From assembly GCF_002980525.1 (NCBI RefSeq), contig NZ_PVBQ01000002.1, positions 310,001-374,000 on the forward strand: a DNA stretch of 64,000 nucleotides. The letters are read 5' to 3'. Positions 8,428-17,798 of this stretch are shown here, one piece after another. The stretch is from Sphingobacterium haloxyli (GTDB lineage Bacteria > Bacteroidota > Bacteroidia > Sphingobacteriales > Sphingobacteriaceae). The position numbers were made by a program, and so were the translations under genes. The notes beneath the pieces are model-generated. The model was not told where the DNA came from, made no database searches, and saw nothing but the letters and a program-made list of their open reading frames with translations. Each line of letters starts with the position of its first letter. The first letter of the stretch is position 1.

Positions 8428-9060
8428 TTACTCAAAAAAAGTGCCAAATAAGGTTTTTGTCTTCTGCCATTTACGGACACTGTCGGGTGTGTTGTAGTTT
8501 CGGAAATCTTTCCTATGTTCCGCAGCGGAGAGTTTTACCATACTGAGGTTTTTTATGGCACGGTTTACGGAAAAGTTAGTCAGGTGCCCTTTTTGATAAT
8601 CGACGGATAACTTCTCTAATCCAGAAGCGGTGTAGATCGCACATAATGGTTCCAGATAACTACTCTTCGTATACAAATATACATCAGCATGTATAATCTG
8701 CTGGCGAATATCCAACAGACGTTGCAATATGGTAATTTCTATATCGATCATATCACATGGCAAGACAAATATATCTTTGACCGGGAACAGTTGATGTGCG
8801 CTCAACATACCCGCCAGAGGTCCTTTTACATCCACCCGATCCGTTACCAAAAACTCAGTAGGAAAAATCTTACTATAATTTTGTTGCTGGAGCGGATTAA
8901 TAGAAAGATAGGTTTGCAGTCCTAGGCTGGACAGCCTATTGCACATATGCTCTGCCCAGGTGCAATCGCCCTTGAGTAACTGTCCTTTATCGGTTCCCAT
9001 ACGGCTACTTTTGCCGCCACATAGCACCAATCCTAACAACGTAGGTGCGTTTTTTTTCAT
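8428..9060 (-). CDS. mobA: Molybdenum cofactor guanylyltransferase
   Basis: 210 residues. The N-terminal 'LVLCGGKSSRMGTDKGQL' is the MobA GTP-binding signature; 'LVTDRVDVKGPLAGMLSAH' and 'FVLPCDMIDIE' follow as in the family. It adds GMP to molybdopterin to make the bis-MGD form used by nitrate reductase. The frame is open up to 9240, but the extra 60 residues overlap moaE and lack any MobA feature, so I place the start at the ATG at 9060, 22 bases after the moaE stop. It is the last gene of the nitrate/molybdenum-cofactor operon. Confidence 0.9.
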   Translation of the reverse strand: MKKNAPTLLGLVLCGGKSSRMGTDKGQLLKGDCTWAEHMCNRLSSLGLQTYLSINPLQQQNYSKIFPTEFLVTDRVDVKGPLAGMLSAHQLFPVKDIFVLPCDMIDIEITILQRLLDIRQQIIHADVYLYTKSSYLEPLCAIYTASGLEKLSVDYQKGHLTNFSVNRAIKNLSMVKLSAAEHRKDFRNYNTPDSVRKWQKTKTLFGTFFE

Positions 9061-9082
9061 AGCTAAAAGGATTATTACATTC

Positions 9083-9517
9083 CTATGTCGACTCCTGATG
9101 ACAAGAGCAATGCCCTCCCCAAATCCGTTGGCCGTCCGCGAAGTATTCACACTTCCAAATGGGTGTCTCATGCTTAATGCGGTCAATGATATACTGATTG
9201 GCCTCGTAAGCTTCTTTGCGATGTGCTGCGCCGGTAACAACCACTACGGCAGTCTCCATAACCGGAACATTGCCTAGCCGATGGACTGCATAGGCGATCT
9301 GTAATTCCCAGCGTTGTTTCGCTTCGTCCAGTAGATCCGCGATCATCTTTTCAGCCATCTGCTCGGCAGCCTCATAGTAGAGATGTGAAACGTTCCTGCC
9401 GCGATGGTTATTTCGCACCTCGCCGCTGAACAGCACAATACCACCGGCTGCCACATGATGACAGTGCTCCCAAAGTGCCATCACGTCAATTTTTTCTGTA
9501 CTGAGATGTGTCATCAT
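9083..9517 (-). CDS. moaE: Molybdopterin synthase catalytic subunit MoaE
   Basis: 144 residues. 'GGIVLFSGEVRNNHRGRNVSHLYYEA' and the active-site lysine segment 'RIKHETPIWKCEYFADG' identify MoaE, which uses the thiocarboxylated C-terminus of MoaD to put the dithiolene sulfurs into precursor Z. Its ATG overlaps the moaD stop by one base (TAATG arrangement), so the two subunits are translationally coupled. Confidence 0.93.
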   Translation of the reverse strand: MMTHLSTEKIDVMALWEHCHHVAAGGIVLFSGEVRNNHRGRNVSHLYYEAAEQMAEKMIADLLDEAKQRWELQIAYAVHRLGNVPVMETAVVVVTGAAHRKEAYEANQYIIDRIKHETPIWKCEYFADGQRIWGGHCSCHQEST

Positions 9518-9753
9518 TACCCTCCGCTGCTCGGTGGAATAACAAGGACAATATCTCCCTGACGAAGTAGATGGTCTTCATCTACAAACGTATTGTCTAC
9601 GGCGAACCGGCATTGGCCTAGCAACGCAGATGCTAAGGGTTTTTGACCGCGCAGGTATTGGCGTAAACTCCCGATATCGCTGGGTATTTCTCCTAGATTC
9701 ATGTCCGCAGGAAAGTAATCTTTCAACCCTGCATAAAATGTTAGTGTAACCAT
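9517..9753 (-). CDS. moaD: Molybdopterin synthase sulfur carrier MoaD
   Basis: 78 residues with a ubiquitin-like pattern and the terminal Gly-Gly ('IPPSSGG') that is adenylated and then thiocarboxylated. It lies two bases after moaA and overlaps moaE by one base. The MoeB/MoeZ enzyme that would activate it is not in this window and must be supplied from elsewhere. Confidence 0.92.
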   Translation of the reverse strand: MVTLTFYAGLKDYFPADMNLGEIPSDIGSLRQYLRGQKPLASALLGQCRFAVDNTFVDEDHLLRQGDIVLVIPPSSGG

Positions 9754-9755
9754 AT

Positions 9756-10706
9756 TTATCCTCCAATTGTTAACATACTCATTTCACTTCCTGAAAATTG
9801 CATCTGTTTTTGCGCCAGCGCAGCATATAAACTTGCTTCCAGTCCTTCTCGACTGTTTATTTCCGCTAAAGATATAGGTACATCACTGCTTAAACAACCG
9901 TAGATATTCCCGTTGCTATCTAGCCGCAGACGGTTGCAGTCTGCACAAAAAGGCCGACTTTCATTGGCAATGATTCCAAAAGTGTTGCCGCAGCGTGTTG
10001 TCCAATATGTTGCCGTATCACCATATTTTTTCGGTTGTTCGCTAATTTGATAGACCGTGCTTATTTTGTCCAATATTGCTTGCATGGAGAAGAATTTATT
10101 GTCCTTTTCGCCAAACAGATGCCCCATGCCCATCAGCTCTAGGAAACGTATTTTAATATTGTTTTGGAAGGCAAAGTCAAGCAAGGGCAAAATTTCGTTG
10201 TCGTTCTCGCCGCGCGATAATACAGCGTTGATTTTTACATCTAGTCCAGCGTCTTTTGCGGCTGTTATTCCGGCAATTACGCGCTTTACTCCCTTTCGCC
10301 TTGTTATCTGGAGGAAGGTATTCTCGGTCAATGCATCCAGCGAGACATTGACCGATCGAAGCCCGGCTTTTTCCAGTGATTCGGCTTTTTGGGCCAATAG
10401 AAGACCGTTAGTGGTCATCTTGATATCCTTAATACCTGCATGTCGGATGGATGCTATTAGTTCGGTCAAACTGGTGTACAGTAGTGGTTCACCTCCCGTC
10501 AAGCGTACGGTTTGTAGGTGTAGCGTGTCATGTAAGCGACCAATCAGTGTACTGAGTTCGTGAACGGACAGCTGCGTCTTTTTAGGCTTTTTTATTGTAC
10601 GGTCATCGTCACACACGCAATATGTACAAGCAAAATTGCATCTGTCGAGCAGGCTCACACGTAGCACTTTGAACGATCTTCCAATATGGTCTGTTAAGTT
10701 GTTCAT
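9756..10706 (-). CDS. moaA: GTP 3',8-cyclase (radical SAM)
   Basis: 316 residues. 'LLDRCNFACTYC' is the CxxxCxxC radical-SAM cluster site; the C-terminal second [4Fe-4S] site is seen in 'FCADCNRLRLDSNGNIYGC', and the protein ends in the typical Gly-Gly. It starts molybdenum-cofactor synthesis from GTP with MoaC. An in-frame extension reaches 10841, but the ATG at 10706 overlaps the upstream stop codon as TGATG and gives a normal MoaA N-terminus ('DHIGRSFKVLRVSLLDRC'), so that start is chosen. Confidence 0.94.
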   Translation of the reverse strand: MNNLTDHIGRSFKVLRVSLLDRCNFACTYCVCDDDRTIKKPKKTQLSVHELSTLIGRLHDTLHLQTVRLTGGEPLLYTSLTELIASIRHAGIKDIKMTTNGLLLAQKAESLEKAGLRSVNVSLDALTENTFLQITRRKGVKRVIAGITAAKDAGLDVKINAVLSRGENDNEILPLLDFAFQNNIKIRFLELMGMGHLFGEKDNKFFSMQAILDKISTVYQISEQPKKYGDTATYWTTRCGNTFGIIANESRPFCADCNRLRLDSNGNIYGCLSSDVPISLAEINSREGLEASLYAALAQKQMQFSGSEMSMLTIGG

Positions 10707-11434
10707 CACATAAAAAATAATAGTTTGCAGGAAGCTATTAGTAACACCAGGCTGAGTAAAGTTCGTATTGTTGCCATCGGAAAACGGGTGCTCCCAAAAT
10801 ACGCACCAGTAAATCCTCCGACAGCCGCAGCGCAAAACCATATAAAAAATGGTGCGTCGAAATAGACAGGCGCCGTATTACCGAGCAATCCACTGAACGA
10901 GTTCAGCGTTATAAAAATAGCGGAGGTGGCTGCGGCCTCTTTCGCATTAGTCCATCCTAAAAGGATGAGTAAAGGGCTTAAAAAAATCCCGCCGCCGATG
11001 TTGAGCATCCCCGACAATACACCGATAATCGCACCTATCAACAATGCGAGGGGTATGTTTACGGGCTTACTTTCCTGATGTTCTTTCGGAGTAATGCCAA
11101 ATAACCGAATTGTGGGCAATATCAACGCTAAACCAAGTAGAATGAAGTAGATTTTTCCTCCCAAGGCGTATTTTGCGCCGAGGAATGCCGCGGGTATAGA
11201 CGTAAATATAAAAGGTAAACAAGTAGACCATCTGAAATGCCCGGCACGCTGAAACTGCACAAAGCCTGTGCCAGCAACCAGCATGTTGAGCATTAAAATA
11301 AGCGGTTTATACTGTGCCACAGGAATCGAAAAAATCGAGAAGACAGCGATATATCCGCTGGCACCTCCATGTCCAACAGAAGCATATAAAAAACCTACTA
11401 TAAATAGGACTAGCGTTATGTAATATGCTTCCAT
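10706..11434 (-). CDS. TauE/SafE-family membrane permease
   Basis: 242 residues with about seven or eight hydrophobic helices and two family repeats: 'FLYASVGHGGASGYIAV' near the N-terminus and 'GAIIGVLSGMLNIGGGIFLSPLLILLG' in the middle, the paired motifs of TauE/SafE anion permeases. Known members move sulfite, sulfonates or related anions. Here it lies between the nitrate-reductase genes and moaA, so a link to export of sulfite or nitrite, or to sulfur supply for the cofactor, is possible but unproven. One base separates it from the upstream gene. Confidence 0.85.
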   Translation of the reverse strand: MEAYYITLVLFIVGFLYASVGHGGASGYIAVFSIFSIPVAQYKPLILMLNMLVAGTGFVQFQRAGHFRWSTCLPFIFTSIPAAFLGAKYALGGKIYFILLGLALILPTIRLFGITPKEHQESKPVNIPLALLIGAIIGVLSGMLNIGGGIFLSPLLILLGWTNAKEAAATSAIFITLNSFSGLLGNTAPVYFDAPFFIWFCAAAVGGFTGAYFGSTRFPMATIRTLLSLVLLIASCKLLFFM

Positions 11435-11435
11435 G

Positions 11436-12923
11436 TCAAGTTGTTGTACTGATTTTGTTAATGGGTCTAAAATCCTTCTTAGGCGAATCGCACAACCCGC
11501 AGGTATAATCTACCGGCAAGTTAGCGAATTCCGTGCCCGGTTTTATGGATGCTAATAGGTCACCGTAGAACGGATCGTACACACTGAGACAATGCGAGCA
11601 TTGGAATAGCGATTCCTGTGCGCCATGTGTAGGTTCCGGTAAAGCAACGACAGCCTGCTCATCAGGCATATCGGTGTTGTGTGGTGTGAGATCGTAGAAA
11701 TGATCACAAAGTGTCTTCAAAGTTCCAGGTAGGACCTTCCCGGATATTCCTCGTTGGTATGGGACTAGCGTGTGGGAATTAGCGTTGAAATCTTTTGTGT
11801 GGAAAACGTCAAAAACACCTCCGTTGCTTTCTTCGCCAGTGCTTTTGATAATAATAGAGCCCCAAATACCACTGTTCGATCCGATCTTGATACCAAAGGA
11901 CAACCTGTAGGTTCGGATATTCCAACGATCAAAATACCGAACGATGGAACGTTTCAGCTTCAGTGCGGGTTCGCACCAATCTTCAATCTGCCAATTCAGC
12001 TGGTTAGAAGCATGACGTAGATTGATGCGGTGCTTGTCGAGAATGCTATCCCACTCTTTTCGATCTTCCTGATGGATATCTTTAATGATTAACGAGCGCC
12101 ACGGGGTTGTGTATAGTTGTCCGACGCGTGTTGTTTGGCAAATCTTACAGACGTCGAGCAAAAATGAAACCCGATAGCTTTCGTCAGGTTGGTATATGCC
12201 GAGCCAATATTTGTCGTCATATCTATTGAATCCCTCATAGTAGGGCAGCCGGAACTCAGATTCCACTAGCGGGGAAGCCTGCTCTTGAAAAAGGAACTGT
12301 TTCGATGCTGTCATGCTAGCTTCCAAAGTTGTACAGATGCCGGTTATTTCTTCTTCGGACACTTCTTTTTTACCGAGGATGGCGGTTTCCAGCTCTTCGC
12401 TAATGGGGGCAATATCTAGCGAATAGACGAGGGATGACCAGGTGTAAATCTGATTAGTTTTAGGCCAACGGATATACAGGTGCCAATAATTACCGATCTC
12501 GGAGGATACAAAATTGAGGTTGCCCGTATAATACGGTACTAGGGACTGAGTGGCATCAACGATGTTGATTTTGAACTTCGGTGTAGCGGTAAATGATGCT
12601 AAAATATCTTTATAGATTCCTTCTCGTAGCCAATTCGGTTGATTATAGATGCCGTCCGCTACATAGGAACTGACGATATTTGGATATCTCGTGTCGTTTA
12701 CCTCATGTAACAGTTCTTGGTTGAAGAAATCGTACGCCAATTCTTCTATTTGTACTGGACTCGCCGAAAACAGGAGCTGTTGGCGGGTGCCAATTTTTAC
12801 TTTTCTGATGCCTGCCGCGTCAATGGCCTCCAGTAGTACTTTAAAATCCCCTACGGACACAAAACCGCCGGAAAGATTGACCTTTACGCGTTGTTGTTGT
12901 TCCGATTTTTCATGATCAATCAT
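11436..12923 (-). CDS. Nitrite/sulfite-reductase-like protein with C-terminal rubredoxin domain
   Basis: 495 residues. The C-terminus (~437-485) is a rubredoxin: 'QCSHCLSVYDP' and 'YTCGLCDSPKKDF' supply the two CxxC iron-binding pairs. The N-terminus ('VNLSGGFVSVGDFKVLLEAIDAAG' then 'IGTRQQLLFSA') resembles the ferredoxin-like half domain of nitrite/sulfite reductases, and a second such segment appears near 'GQLYTTPWRSLIIKDI'. I do not see the paired C-x5-C and C-x3-C ligands of a siroheme/[4Fe-4S] centre, so it is probably not a reductase. Its start overlaps the end of the nitrate-reductase gene by eight bases. A role in passing electrons to the nitrate reductase is inferred. Confidence 0.75.
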   Translation of the reverse strand: MIDHEKSEQQQRVKVNLSGGFVSVGDFKVLLEAIDAAGIRKVKIGTRQQLLFSASPVQIEELAYDFFNQELLHEVNDTRYPNIVSSYVADGIYNQPNWLREGIYKDILASFTATPKFKINIVDATQSLVPYYTGNLNFVSSEIGNYWHLYIRWPKTNQIYTWSSLVYSLDIAPISEELETAILGKKEVSEEEITGICTTLEASMTASKQFLFQEQASPLVESEFRLPYYEGFNRYDDKYWLGIYQPDESYRVSFLLDVCKICQTTRVGQLYTTPWRSLIIKDIHQEDRKEWDSILDKHRINLRHASNQLNWQIEDWCEPALKLKRSIVRYFDRWNIRTYRLSFGIKIGSNSGIWGSIIIKSTGEESNGGVFDVFHTKDFNANSHTLVPYQRGISGKVLPGTLKTLCDHFYDLTPHNTDMPDEQAVVALPEPTHGAQESLFQCSHCLSVYDPFYGDLLASIKPGTEFANLPVDYTCGLCDSPKKDFRPINKISTTT

Positions 12924-15900
12924 GGGTCGCCTCCATTTCTTTTTGTTTGCCTAGAAAGTTCTCTAAAATCGTCAGTACCTGTGGGCGGCAAGAACCACAA
13001 CCCGTTCCGGCACCACTGCTTTCGCAAAGTTCTTTCAGTTCTGTACAGCCTGATTGCATCAGCTTATCTAGGTTGCCTTCGCCCACTTGGCTACAACTGC
13101 AAACGAGTTTGCCGATTATGGGTTCCTTCGACGCGCCGCTACGCAACAGCTGTAAGCGCTTTTCGCTCAGTTCGGTCTTATTGATAATCAGGTCTTTGAA
13201 TTCAAGAAACTCATTCTTGTCTCCGATTAGAATAGCTCCTACAAGACGATCTTGGTAGACGACGCATTTTTTATAATAGCGTTTCGCTTTGTCAATAAAC
13301 ACAATCTCCTCGTATTCGTCGTTTGGACAATCGACCATGCCAATACTGCAAAGGTCGAACCCCTGTATCTTGATGATATTCATAAAAATGGAACCCTCAT
13401 AAATACTGGCGATATCGCCGTTATGATACCGAGCCACTACACTAGCTTGTTGCTCAGCGGCGACGGTAATACCATATAGTGTTCCTTCAAATTCCGCAAT
13501 CTCGCCAACGGCATAGATCGACGGGTCGCTGGTTTGTAACCGATTGTTAACCACAACGCCACGTTGGCAATGCAGCCCGGCGGCTTTTGCAAGTTCGATG
13601 TTAGGAGTAGTACCGATGGCAACAATCACGGCATCGCACTTAATTTGGCGCCCACTCTTTAGCTCTACCTTGTTGACTTTGTTACGTCCGTAATAAAGCT
13701 GCACCTCATCGTTATAATACACGTCGCAGCCCTGCTCCACCATTTCTTCGTGGAGCAATTGGCTGCCCAAGACATCCAGCTGCCTGTTCAGAAAACGCGA
13801 GACGCGTTGTACGATTGTGATCTGTACGCCCATCTCCCGTAAGCTGGCGGCCATCTCCAGCCCCAGTAAGCCGCCGCCAATGATTACGACAGCGGCGTCT
13901 TTTCGGAGAAATTTGCGGAGATTGTCCGCGTCAGAACGCCGTCTGATGGTGAAAATTCCCGGCAAAGGTGGGATGTCCCTTGGCATAGCAGGTCGGCTAC
14001 CTGTGCCTAGGATTAGCGTGTCGTATGGTGTCTTTACACCGCGTGAGTCCTCTACAACCTTATTTTTACGGTCGATATGGATTACCGTCGCACCTCTTAC
14101 ATGTGTAATATCATAGGTGCTCCTTTCCTCTTCATCCCGCATTTTGACTAACTCTTCCCACCGCTGATCACCACTCACGTAATGGGGTAACATCACACGG
14201 TTATAAAAAGGGAGGTTTTCGTTGCTGATAACGGTTATTTCGTCGACGGTATTGATTTCGCGGTAAGCTCTGATAAATCCAAAAGCACCGGCTCCTGCAC
14301 CAACAATAACAATACGCTCACGAGGCTTGCTGTACGGCGTGACTTGTACAGCGCAGAACTTGAAGTCCGGCTCTTTGGAAATCGGATCGAGGAGCGTATT
14401 AGTCAGGTTGTTTGTCCGGTGCAAATCGCTACCGCCAAGCTTTCCCCAGTGCATAGGTAAAAAGACACAACCGGGTTTAATACCGTTGCTAAGGTTGGCT
14501 TTTACCCGTATGTTGCCGCGTCGTGAGATGACTTCCACCAATTGTCCGTCCATTATACCGATGTGGGTAGCATCATCTGGGTGGATTTCAAGTCGGGATT
14601 CGTTTATATGCTGCTTCAACTTACTTACTTTACCCGTCTTGGACATGGTGTGCCAGTGATCGCGGATACGGCCCGTGGTCAAGATAAACGGAAATTCCCT
14701 GTCTGGCATCTCGCTCTGGAAATTGACGTCTGGGCTGTGAATAACTGCCTTACGGGAAGGGGTGTGGAAGTTGTGGTCCGCAAACAAGCGCTTCGTACCT
14801 TGGTTTCTTCGCTTATAGTAGGGCCACTGGACGGTCTTATGCTGATCGATCAATGTATAGTTTAACCCCTCAATACCGATGTTGGTCTTGGCCGTCAGCA
14901 GCGTGTGTTCGCGATAAATCGATTCCGGATCGGGATAATCAAAGCTTGTAAATCCCATTTTTTTTGCAAAACGACAGATGATTTCAGCGTCTGGAAGAGC
15001 TTCGCCCGGCGGATCAATGACTTTGTGTAAATGACTGATTCGACGTTCGGAGTTGGTCATGGTGCCTTCTTTCTCGGCCCAGGCAGCAGCCGGCAAAATG
15101 ACATCAGCATACGCTAGTGTTTGTGGTTTGTTACTTATTTCTTGAACCACTACAAACTTCGCCTTTTCAAGAGCCAGTTCAACTTTTCGTGTATCAGGCA
15201 GACTTGTCAATGGATTGGTGCACAATATCCAGATGGCTTTCAGTCGTCCATCGGCCAACGCGTCAAACATTTCGGTAGCTGTTAGACCCGCCTTTTCGGA
15301 TACGATCGTTCCACCCCAAAAGTCGGCAACTTCCTGTCGATGGACCTCATTTTTCAGATCCCGGTGTGCAGGCAGCAAGTTGGCTAAGCCGCCTACCTCT
15401 CGACCACCCATGGCATTGGGTTGTCCAGTTAGTGAAAAAGGTCCTGAGCCGGGCTTACCGATTTTCCCGGTAATGAGATTGAGGTTGATGAGCGAAAGGT
15501 TTTTATCTACCCCCTTCACACTTTGATTGAGCCCCATGGTCCACATGGTCAGTAATGTTTTTGATTCACCGATATAGGCTGCCGCCTGACGGATTTCATC
15601 TTCAGCTATACGGCAGATGTTGGCAGCTTCGTTTATCGTGCGTTCCATCACACGTGCTTCGTATGCCTCAAATCCCTCCGTATGCTTTTTTATAAATTCG
15701 TGGTCTATGTCGCCATTTTCGATTAACAACCTGCCGATAGCATAATTTAAGATTATGTCTGTTCCCGGGTGGATTTGAAGGTGTAAGTCGGCAATAGCTG
15801 CGCTATCTGTTTTGCGAGGATCAACTACGATGATTCTAGTACGCGGGTTTTCAGCTTTATGTGCTTCCACCCGACGCCAAAGAATCGGATGACACCAAGC

Positions 15901-16437
15901 TGGATTAGCGCCTTCTATCAAAAGGCAGTCAGACAGTTCAATGTCATCGTAACAAATAGGCACGCTATCCTCTCCAAGGGCCATTTTGTAGGCGGCCACA
16001 GCGCTACTCATGCATAAACGCGAGTTAGTGTCTAAGTTATTGCTGCCAATGAAGCCTTTGATGAGCTTATTGATAACGTAATATTCTTCGGTGAGACATT
16101 GGCCTGAAGCGTAAAAAGCAACTGATTCGGGACCGTACTTATCAATCATGGTGCGAAAAACAGCCGCGGTACGGGTGAGTGCGTCATCCCAGCTTACCCG
16201 TTGCACCGGCATGCTGCGGTGGTACCGCATTTGAGGATATAGCAAACGATCAGATTTATCATTGACGGTATACTGTAGGTTCATCCCCTTGCTGCATAAT
16301 TTTCCTTGATTGACGGGATGATCTTCATCACCCACCACCGTTATCAATCCGTGTTTTTCTGTCCGGATTTTAACACCGCATCCAACACCGCAATAACAAC
16401 AGGTGCTTGTTGTTTCTGTTTCTTTCATGTCTAACAA
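12916..16437 (-). CDS. Assimilatory nitrate reductase fused to FAD/NAD(P) oxidoreductase and BFD-type [2Fe-2S] domain
   Basis: 1173 residues in three modules. Residues ~1-680 are a molybdopterin oxidoreductase: 'CCYCGVGCGVKIRTE' plus 'GKLCSKGMNLQ' for the [4Fe-4S] cluster, then the bis-MGD-binding core and a dinucleotide-binding C-terminal part. Residues ~700-1085 are a pyridine-nucleotide-disulfide oxidoreductase ('RIVIVGAGAGAFG', 'VVIIGGGLLGLEMA', 'IYAVGEIAEF') like the N-terminus of NirB. Residues ~1108-1165 are a BFD-like [2Fe-2S] domain ('LVCSCSQVGEG...', 'GAGTGCGSCRP'). It reduces nitrate to nitrite in the cytoplasm and seems to carry its own electron input from NAD(P)H. It corresponds to NasC/NasA plus NasB-type parts of other bacteria. 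Confidence 0.9.
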   Translation of the reverse strand: MLDMKETETTSTCCYCGVGCGVKIRTEKHGLITVVGDEDHPVNQGKLCSKGMNLQYTVNDKSDRLLYPQMRYHRSMPVQRVSWDDALTRTAAVFRTMIDKYGPESVAFYASGQCLTEEYYVINKLIKGFIGSNNLDTNSRLCMSSAVAAYKMALGEDSVPICYDDIELSDCLLIEGANPAWCHPILWRRVEAHKAENPRTRIIVVDPRKTDSAAIADLHLQIHPGTDIILNYAIGRLLIENGDIDHEFIKKHTEGFEAYEARVMERTINEAANICRIAEDEIRQAAAYIGESKTLLTMWTMGLNQSVKGVDKNLSLINLNLITGKIGKPGSGPFSLTGQPNAMGGREVGGLANLLPAHRDLKNEVHRQEVADFWGGTIVSEKAGLTATEMFDALADGRLKAIWILCTNPLTSLPDTRKVELALEKAKFVVVQEISNKPQTLAYADVILPAAAWAEKEGTMTNSERRISHLHKVIDPPGEALPDAEIICRFAKKMGFTSFDYPDPESIYREHTLLTAKTNIGIEGLNYTLIDQHKTVQWPYYKRRNQGTKRLFADHNFHTPSRKAVIHSPDVNFQSEMPDREFPFILTTGRIRDHWHTMSKTGKVSKLKQHINESRLEIHPDDATHIGIMDGQLVEVISRRGNIRVKANLSNGIKPGCVFLPMHWGKLGGSDLHRTNNLTNTLLDPISKEPDFKFCAVQVTPYSKPRERIVIVGAGAGAFGFIRAYREINTVDEITVISNENLPFYNRVMLPHYVSGDQRWEELVKMRDEEERSTYDITHVRGATVIHIDRKNKVVEDSRGVKTPYDTLILGTGSRPAMPRDIPPLPGIFTIRRRSDADNLRKFLRKDAAVVIIGGGLLGLEMAASLREMGVQITIVQRVSRFLNRQLDVLGSQLLHEEMVEQGCDVYYNDEVQLYYGRNKVNKVELKSGRQIKCDAVIVAIGTTPNIELAKAAGLHCQRGVVVNNRLQTSDPSIYAVGEIAEFEGTLYGITVAAEQQASVVARYHNGDIASIYEGSIFMNIIKIQGFDLCSIGMVDCPNDEYEEIVFIDKAKRYYKKCVVYQDRLVGAILIGDKNEFLEFKDLIINKTELSEKRLQLLRSGASKEPIIGKLVCSCSQVGEGNLDKLMQSGCTELKELCESSGAGTGCGSCRPQVLTILENFLGKQKEMEATHD

Positions 16438-16460
16438 AGGGAAAAATCAATTATTCTATA

Positions 16461-17786
16461 TCATGACCGTTGAAAATCCAGCTCGTTCGCCTCGATATTA
16501 TGCTGCGTCGCTGGTTTAGGGTGGAACTTGGTGACAACAACTAGCAGACCAATGAGGACGACTCCTAAGCCGATGTATTGAAATGCTTCAGCATAGGTGA
16601 GGTTTTCAGATTTAAAGAGAAATCCTACCAACATGGCACCGATATTTCCTCCAGCGCCAACCACACCGCTAACTACACCTATATTATTTTTGTTGATAAA
16701 AGGGACGATGCCGTATGTACAACCGTTGGCCATTTTTAGGAATAAGGCGAAAATCAACATGGAGACAACAGCGAAGAAAAGTGTGCCCGAGGCAGCGAAT
16801 AGCGCGATGCCTATACCTTCTAGGATCAGCAGCAGGCCTAGTAGCGTTCCTTTTCCTTTCATGCCGAATTTTTCTCCCACCCTATCACTCACAATCCCAC
16901 CGAGTGCTCTGGCAAAGAGGTTCATCCCTCCAAATATGCCCGCCATGGCGCCCGCCATAATGATGCTGGTTCCAAATCGGTCGATAAAAAACATGGCCGC
17001 CACATTGTCTACGGTGATTTCAATGCCGAAACAGGCAGCGTAGGCCAGCGTCAATACCCATACCCGATAGTCGCGTAACGTGTCCGTCAGTGACCCTTTG
17101 TGTTTTTTCTGCTCTGTGCTAATATTCGTTTTTTCCACGTCCCTGAAATTGCCTGCTGGCGTATCTGTGGTGTATCGATAATAAACAAAAGCCATAATCA
17201 GTAAAATGATGCCTGGAACGACCATGGCCAACCTCCAGGAATCGGCTTCGCTCACAAAACCCATAGCTGCAAAGCCCGCTGCAATCAGCGGCATGACTAG
17301 GTTCGTAACACCCCCTCCTAAATTTCCCCATCCACCAGTGACTGCATTGGCGGTGCCAACAATATTAGGGGCAAACATCATAGATGTATGAAATTGTGTG
17401 ATGACAAAAGATGCTCCGACAATTCCGATCAAAAACCGAAACAGTAAAAAGGATGTGTAATCGTTGCTTAGACCGATGAGCATTACCGGAAAGGCTCCGA
17501 CGATTAACAGTATGGTATATGTTAGACGCGGACCTAGCGTGTCGCATAACTTCCCTATCAGCAAGCGGGCAATAATTGTCGCAGATACGGAGGCAATAAT
17601 GATATTACCGACTTCACTCTTGGATAAATTCAGCTGATCGCGGATCATGGGCATCAATGGAGCTGCACCGAACCATCCGAAAAAGCAGAAAAAGAAGGTA
17701 ATCCAGGTAATGTGGAATGTACGCATCTGAACGCCTTTGAGCGAAAAGATATTGAGTTTTGTAAGAGGGTGTTGGTTCTTTTGCAT
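16461..17786 (-). CDS. Nitrate/nitrite transporter (MFS, NarK/NasA type)
   Basis: 441 residues with about twelve membrane helices. The two nitrate-signature segments of the NNP family are visible: 'TGGWGNLGGGVTNLVMP' in helix 5 and 'GVVGAGGNIGAMLVG' in helix 11, plus the loop 'LCDTLGPRLTY'. It imports nitrate (or exchanges it for nitrite) for the reductase encoded 23 bases downstream. The start at 17786 adds ~20 polar residues before the first helix; the ATG at MRTFHITW is an equally good start. Confidence 0.9.
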   Translation of the reverse strand: MQKNQHPLTKLNIFSLKGVQMRTFHITWITFFFCFFGWFGAAPLMPMIRDQLNLSKSEVGNIIIASVSATIIARLLIGKLCDTLGPRLTYTILLIVGAFPVMLIGLSNDYTSFLLFRFLIGIVGASFVITQFHTSMMFAPNIVGTANAVTGGWGNLGGGVTNLVMPLIAAGFAAMGFVSEADSWRLAMVVPGIILLIMAFVYYRYTTDTPAGNFRDVEKTNISTEQKKHKGSLTDTLRDYRVWVLTLAYAACFGIEITVDNVAAMFFIDRFGTSIIMAGAMAGIFGGMNLFARALGGIVSDRVGEKFGMKGKGTLLGLLLILEGIGIALFAASGTLFFAVVSMLIFALFLKMANGCTYGIVPFINKNNIGVVSGVVGAGGNIGAMLVGFLFKSENLTYAEAFQYIGLGVVLIGLLVVVTKFHPKPATQHNIEANELDFQRS

Positions 17787-17798
17787 TGTTTAGTATGA

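Noticed and set aside
9061..9240. N-terminal extension of the mobA reading frame by 60 residues
   Set aside because: It lies inside moaE on the same strand and lacks MobA features; the ATG at 9060 directly precedes the nucleotide-binding signature.
10707..10841. N-terminal extension of moaA by 45 residues
   Set aside because: It overlaps the TauE-type gene; the ATG at 10706 is coupled to that gene's stop codon and gives the usual MoaA start.
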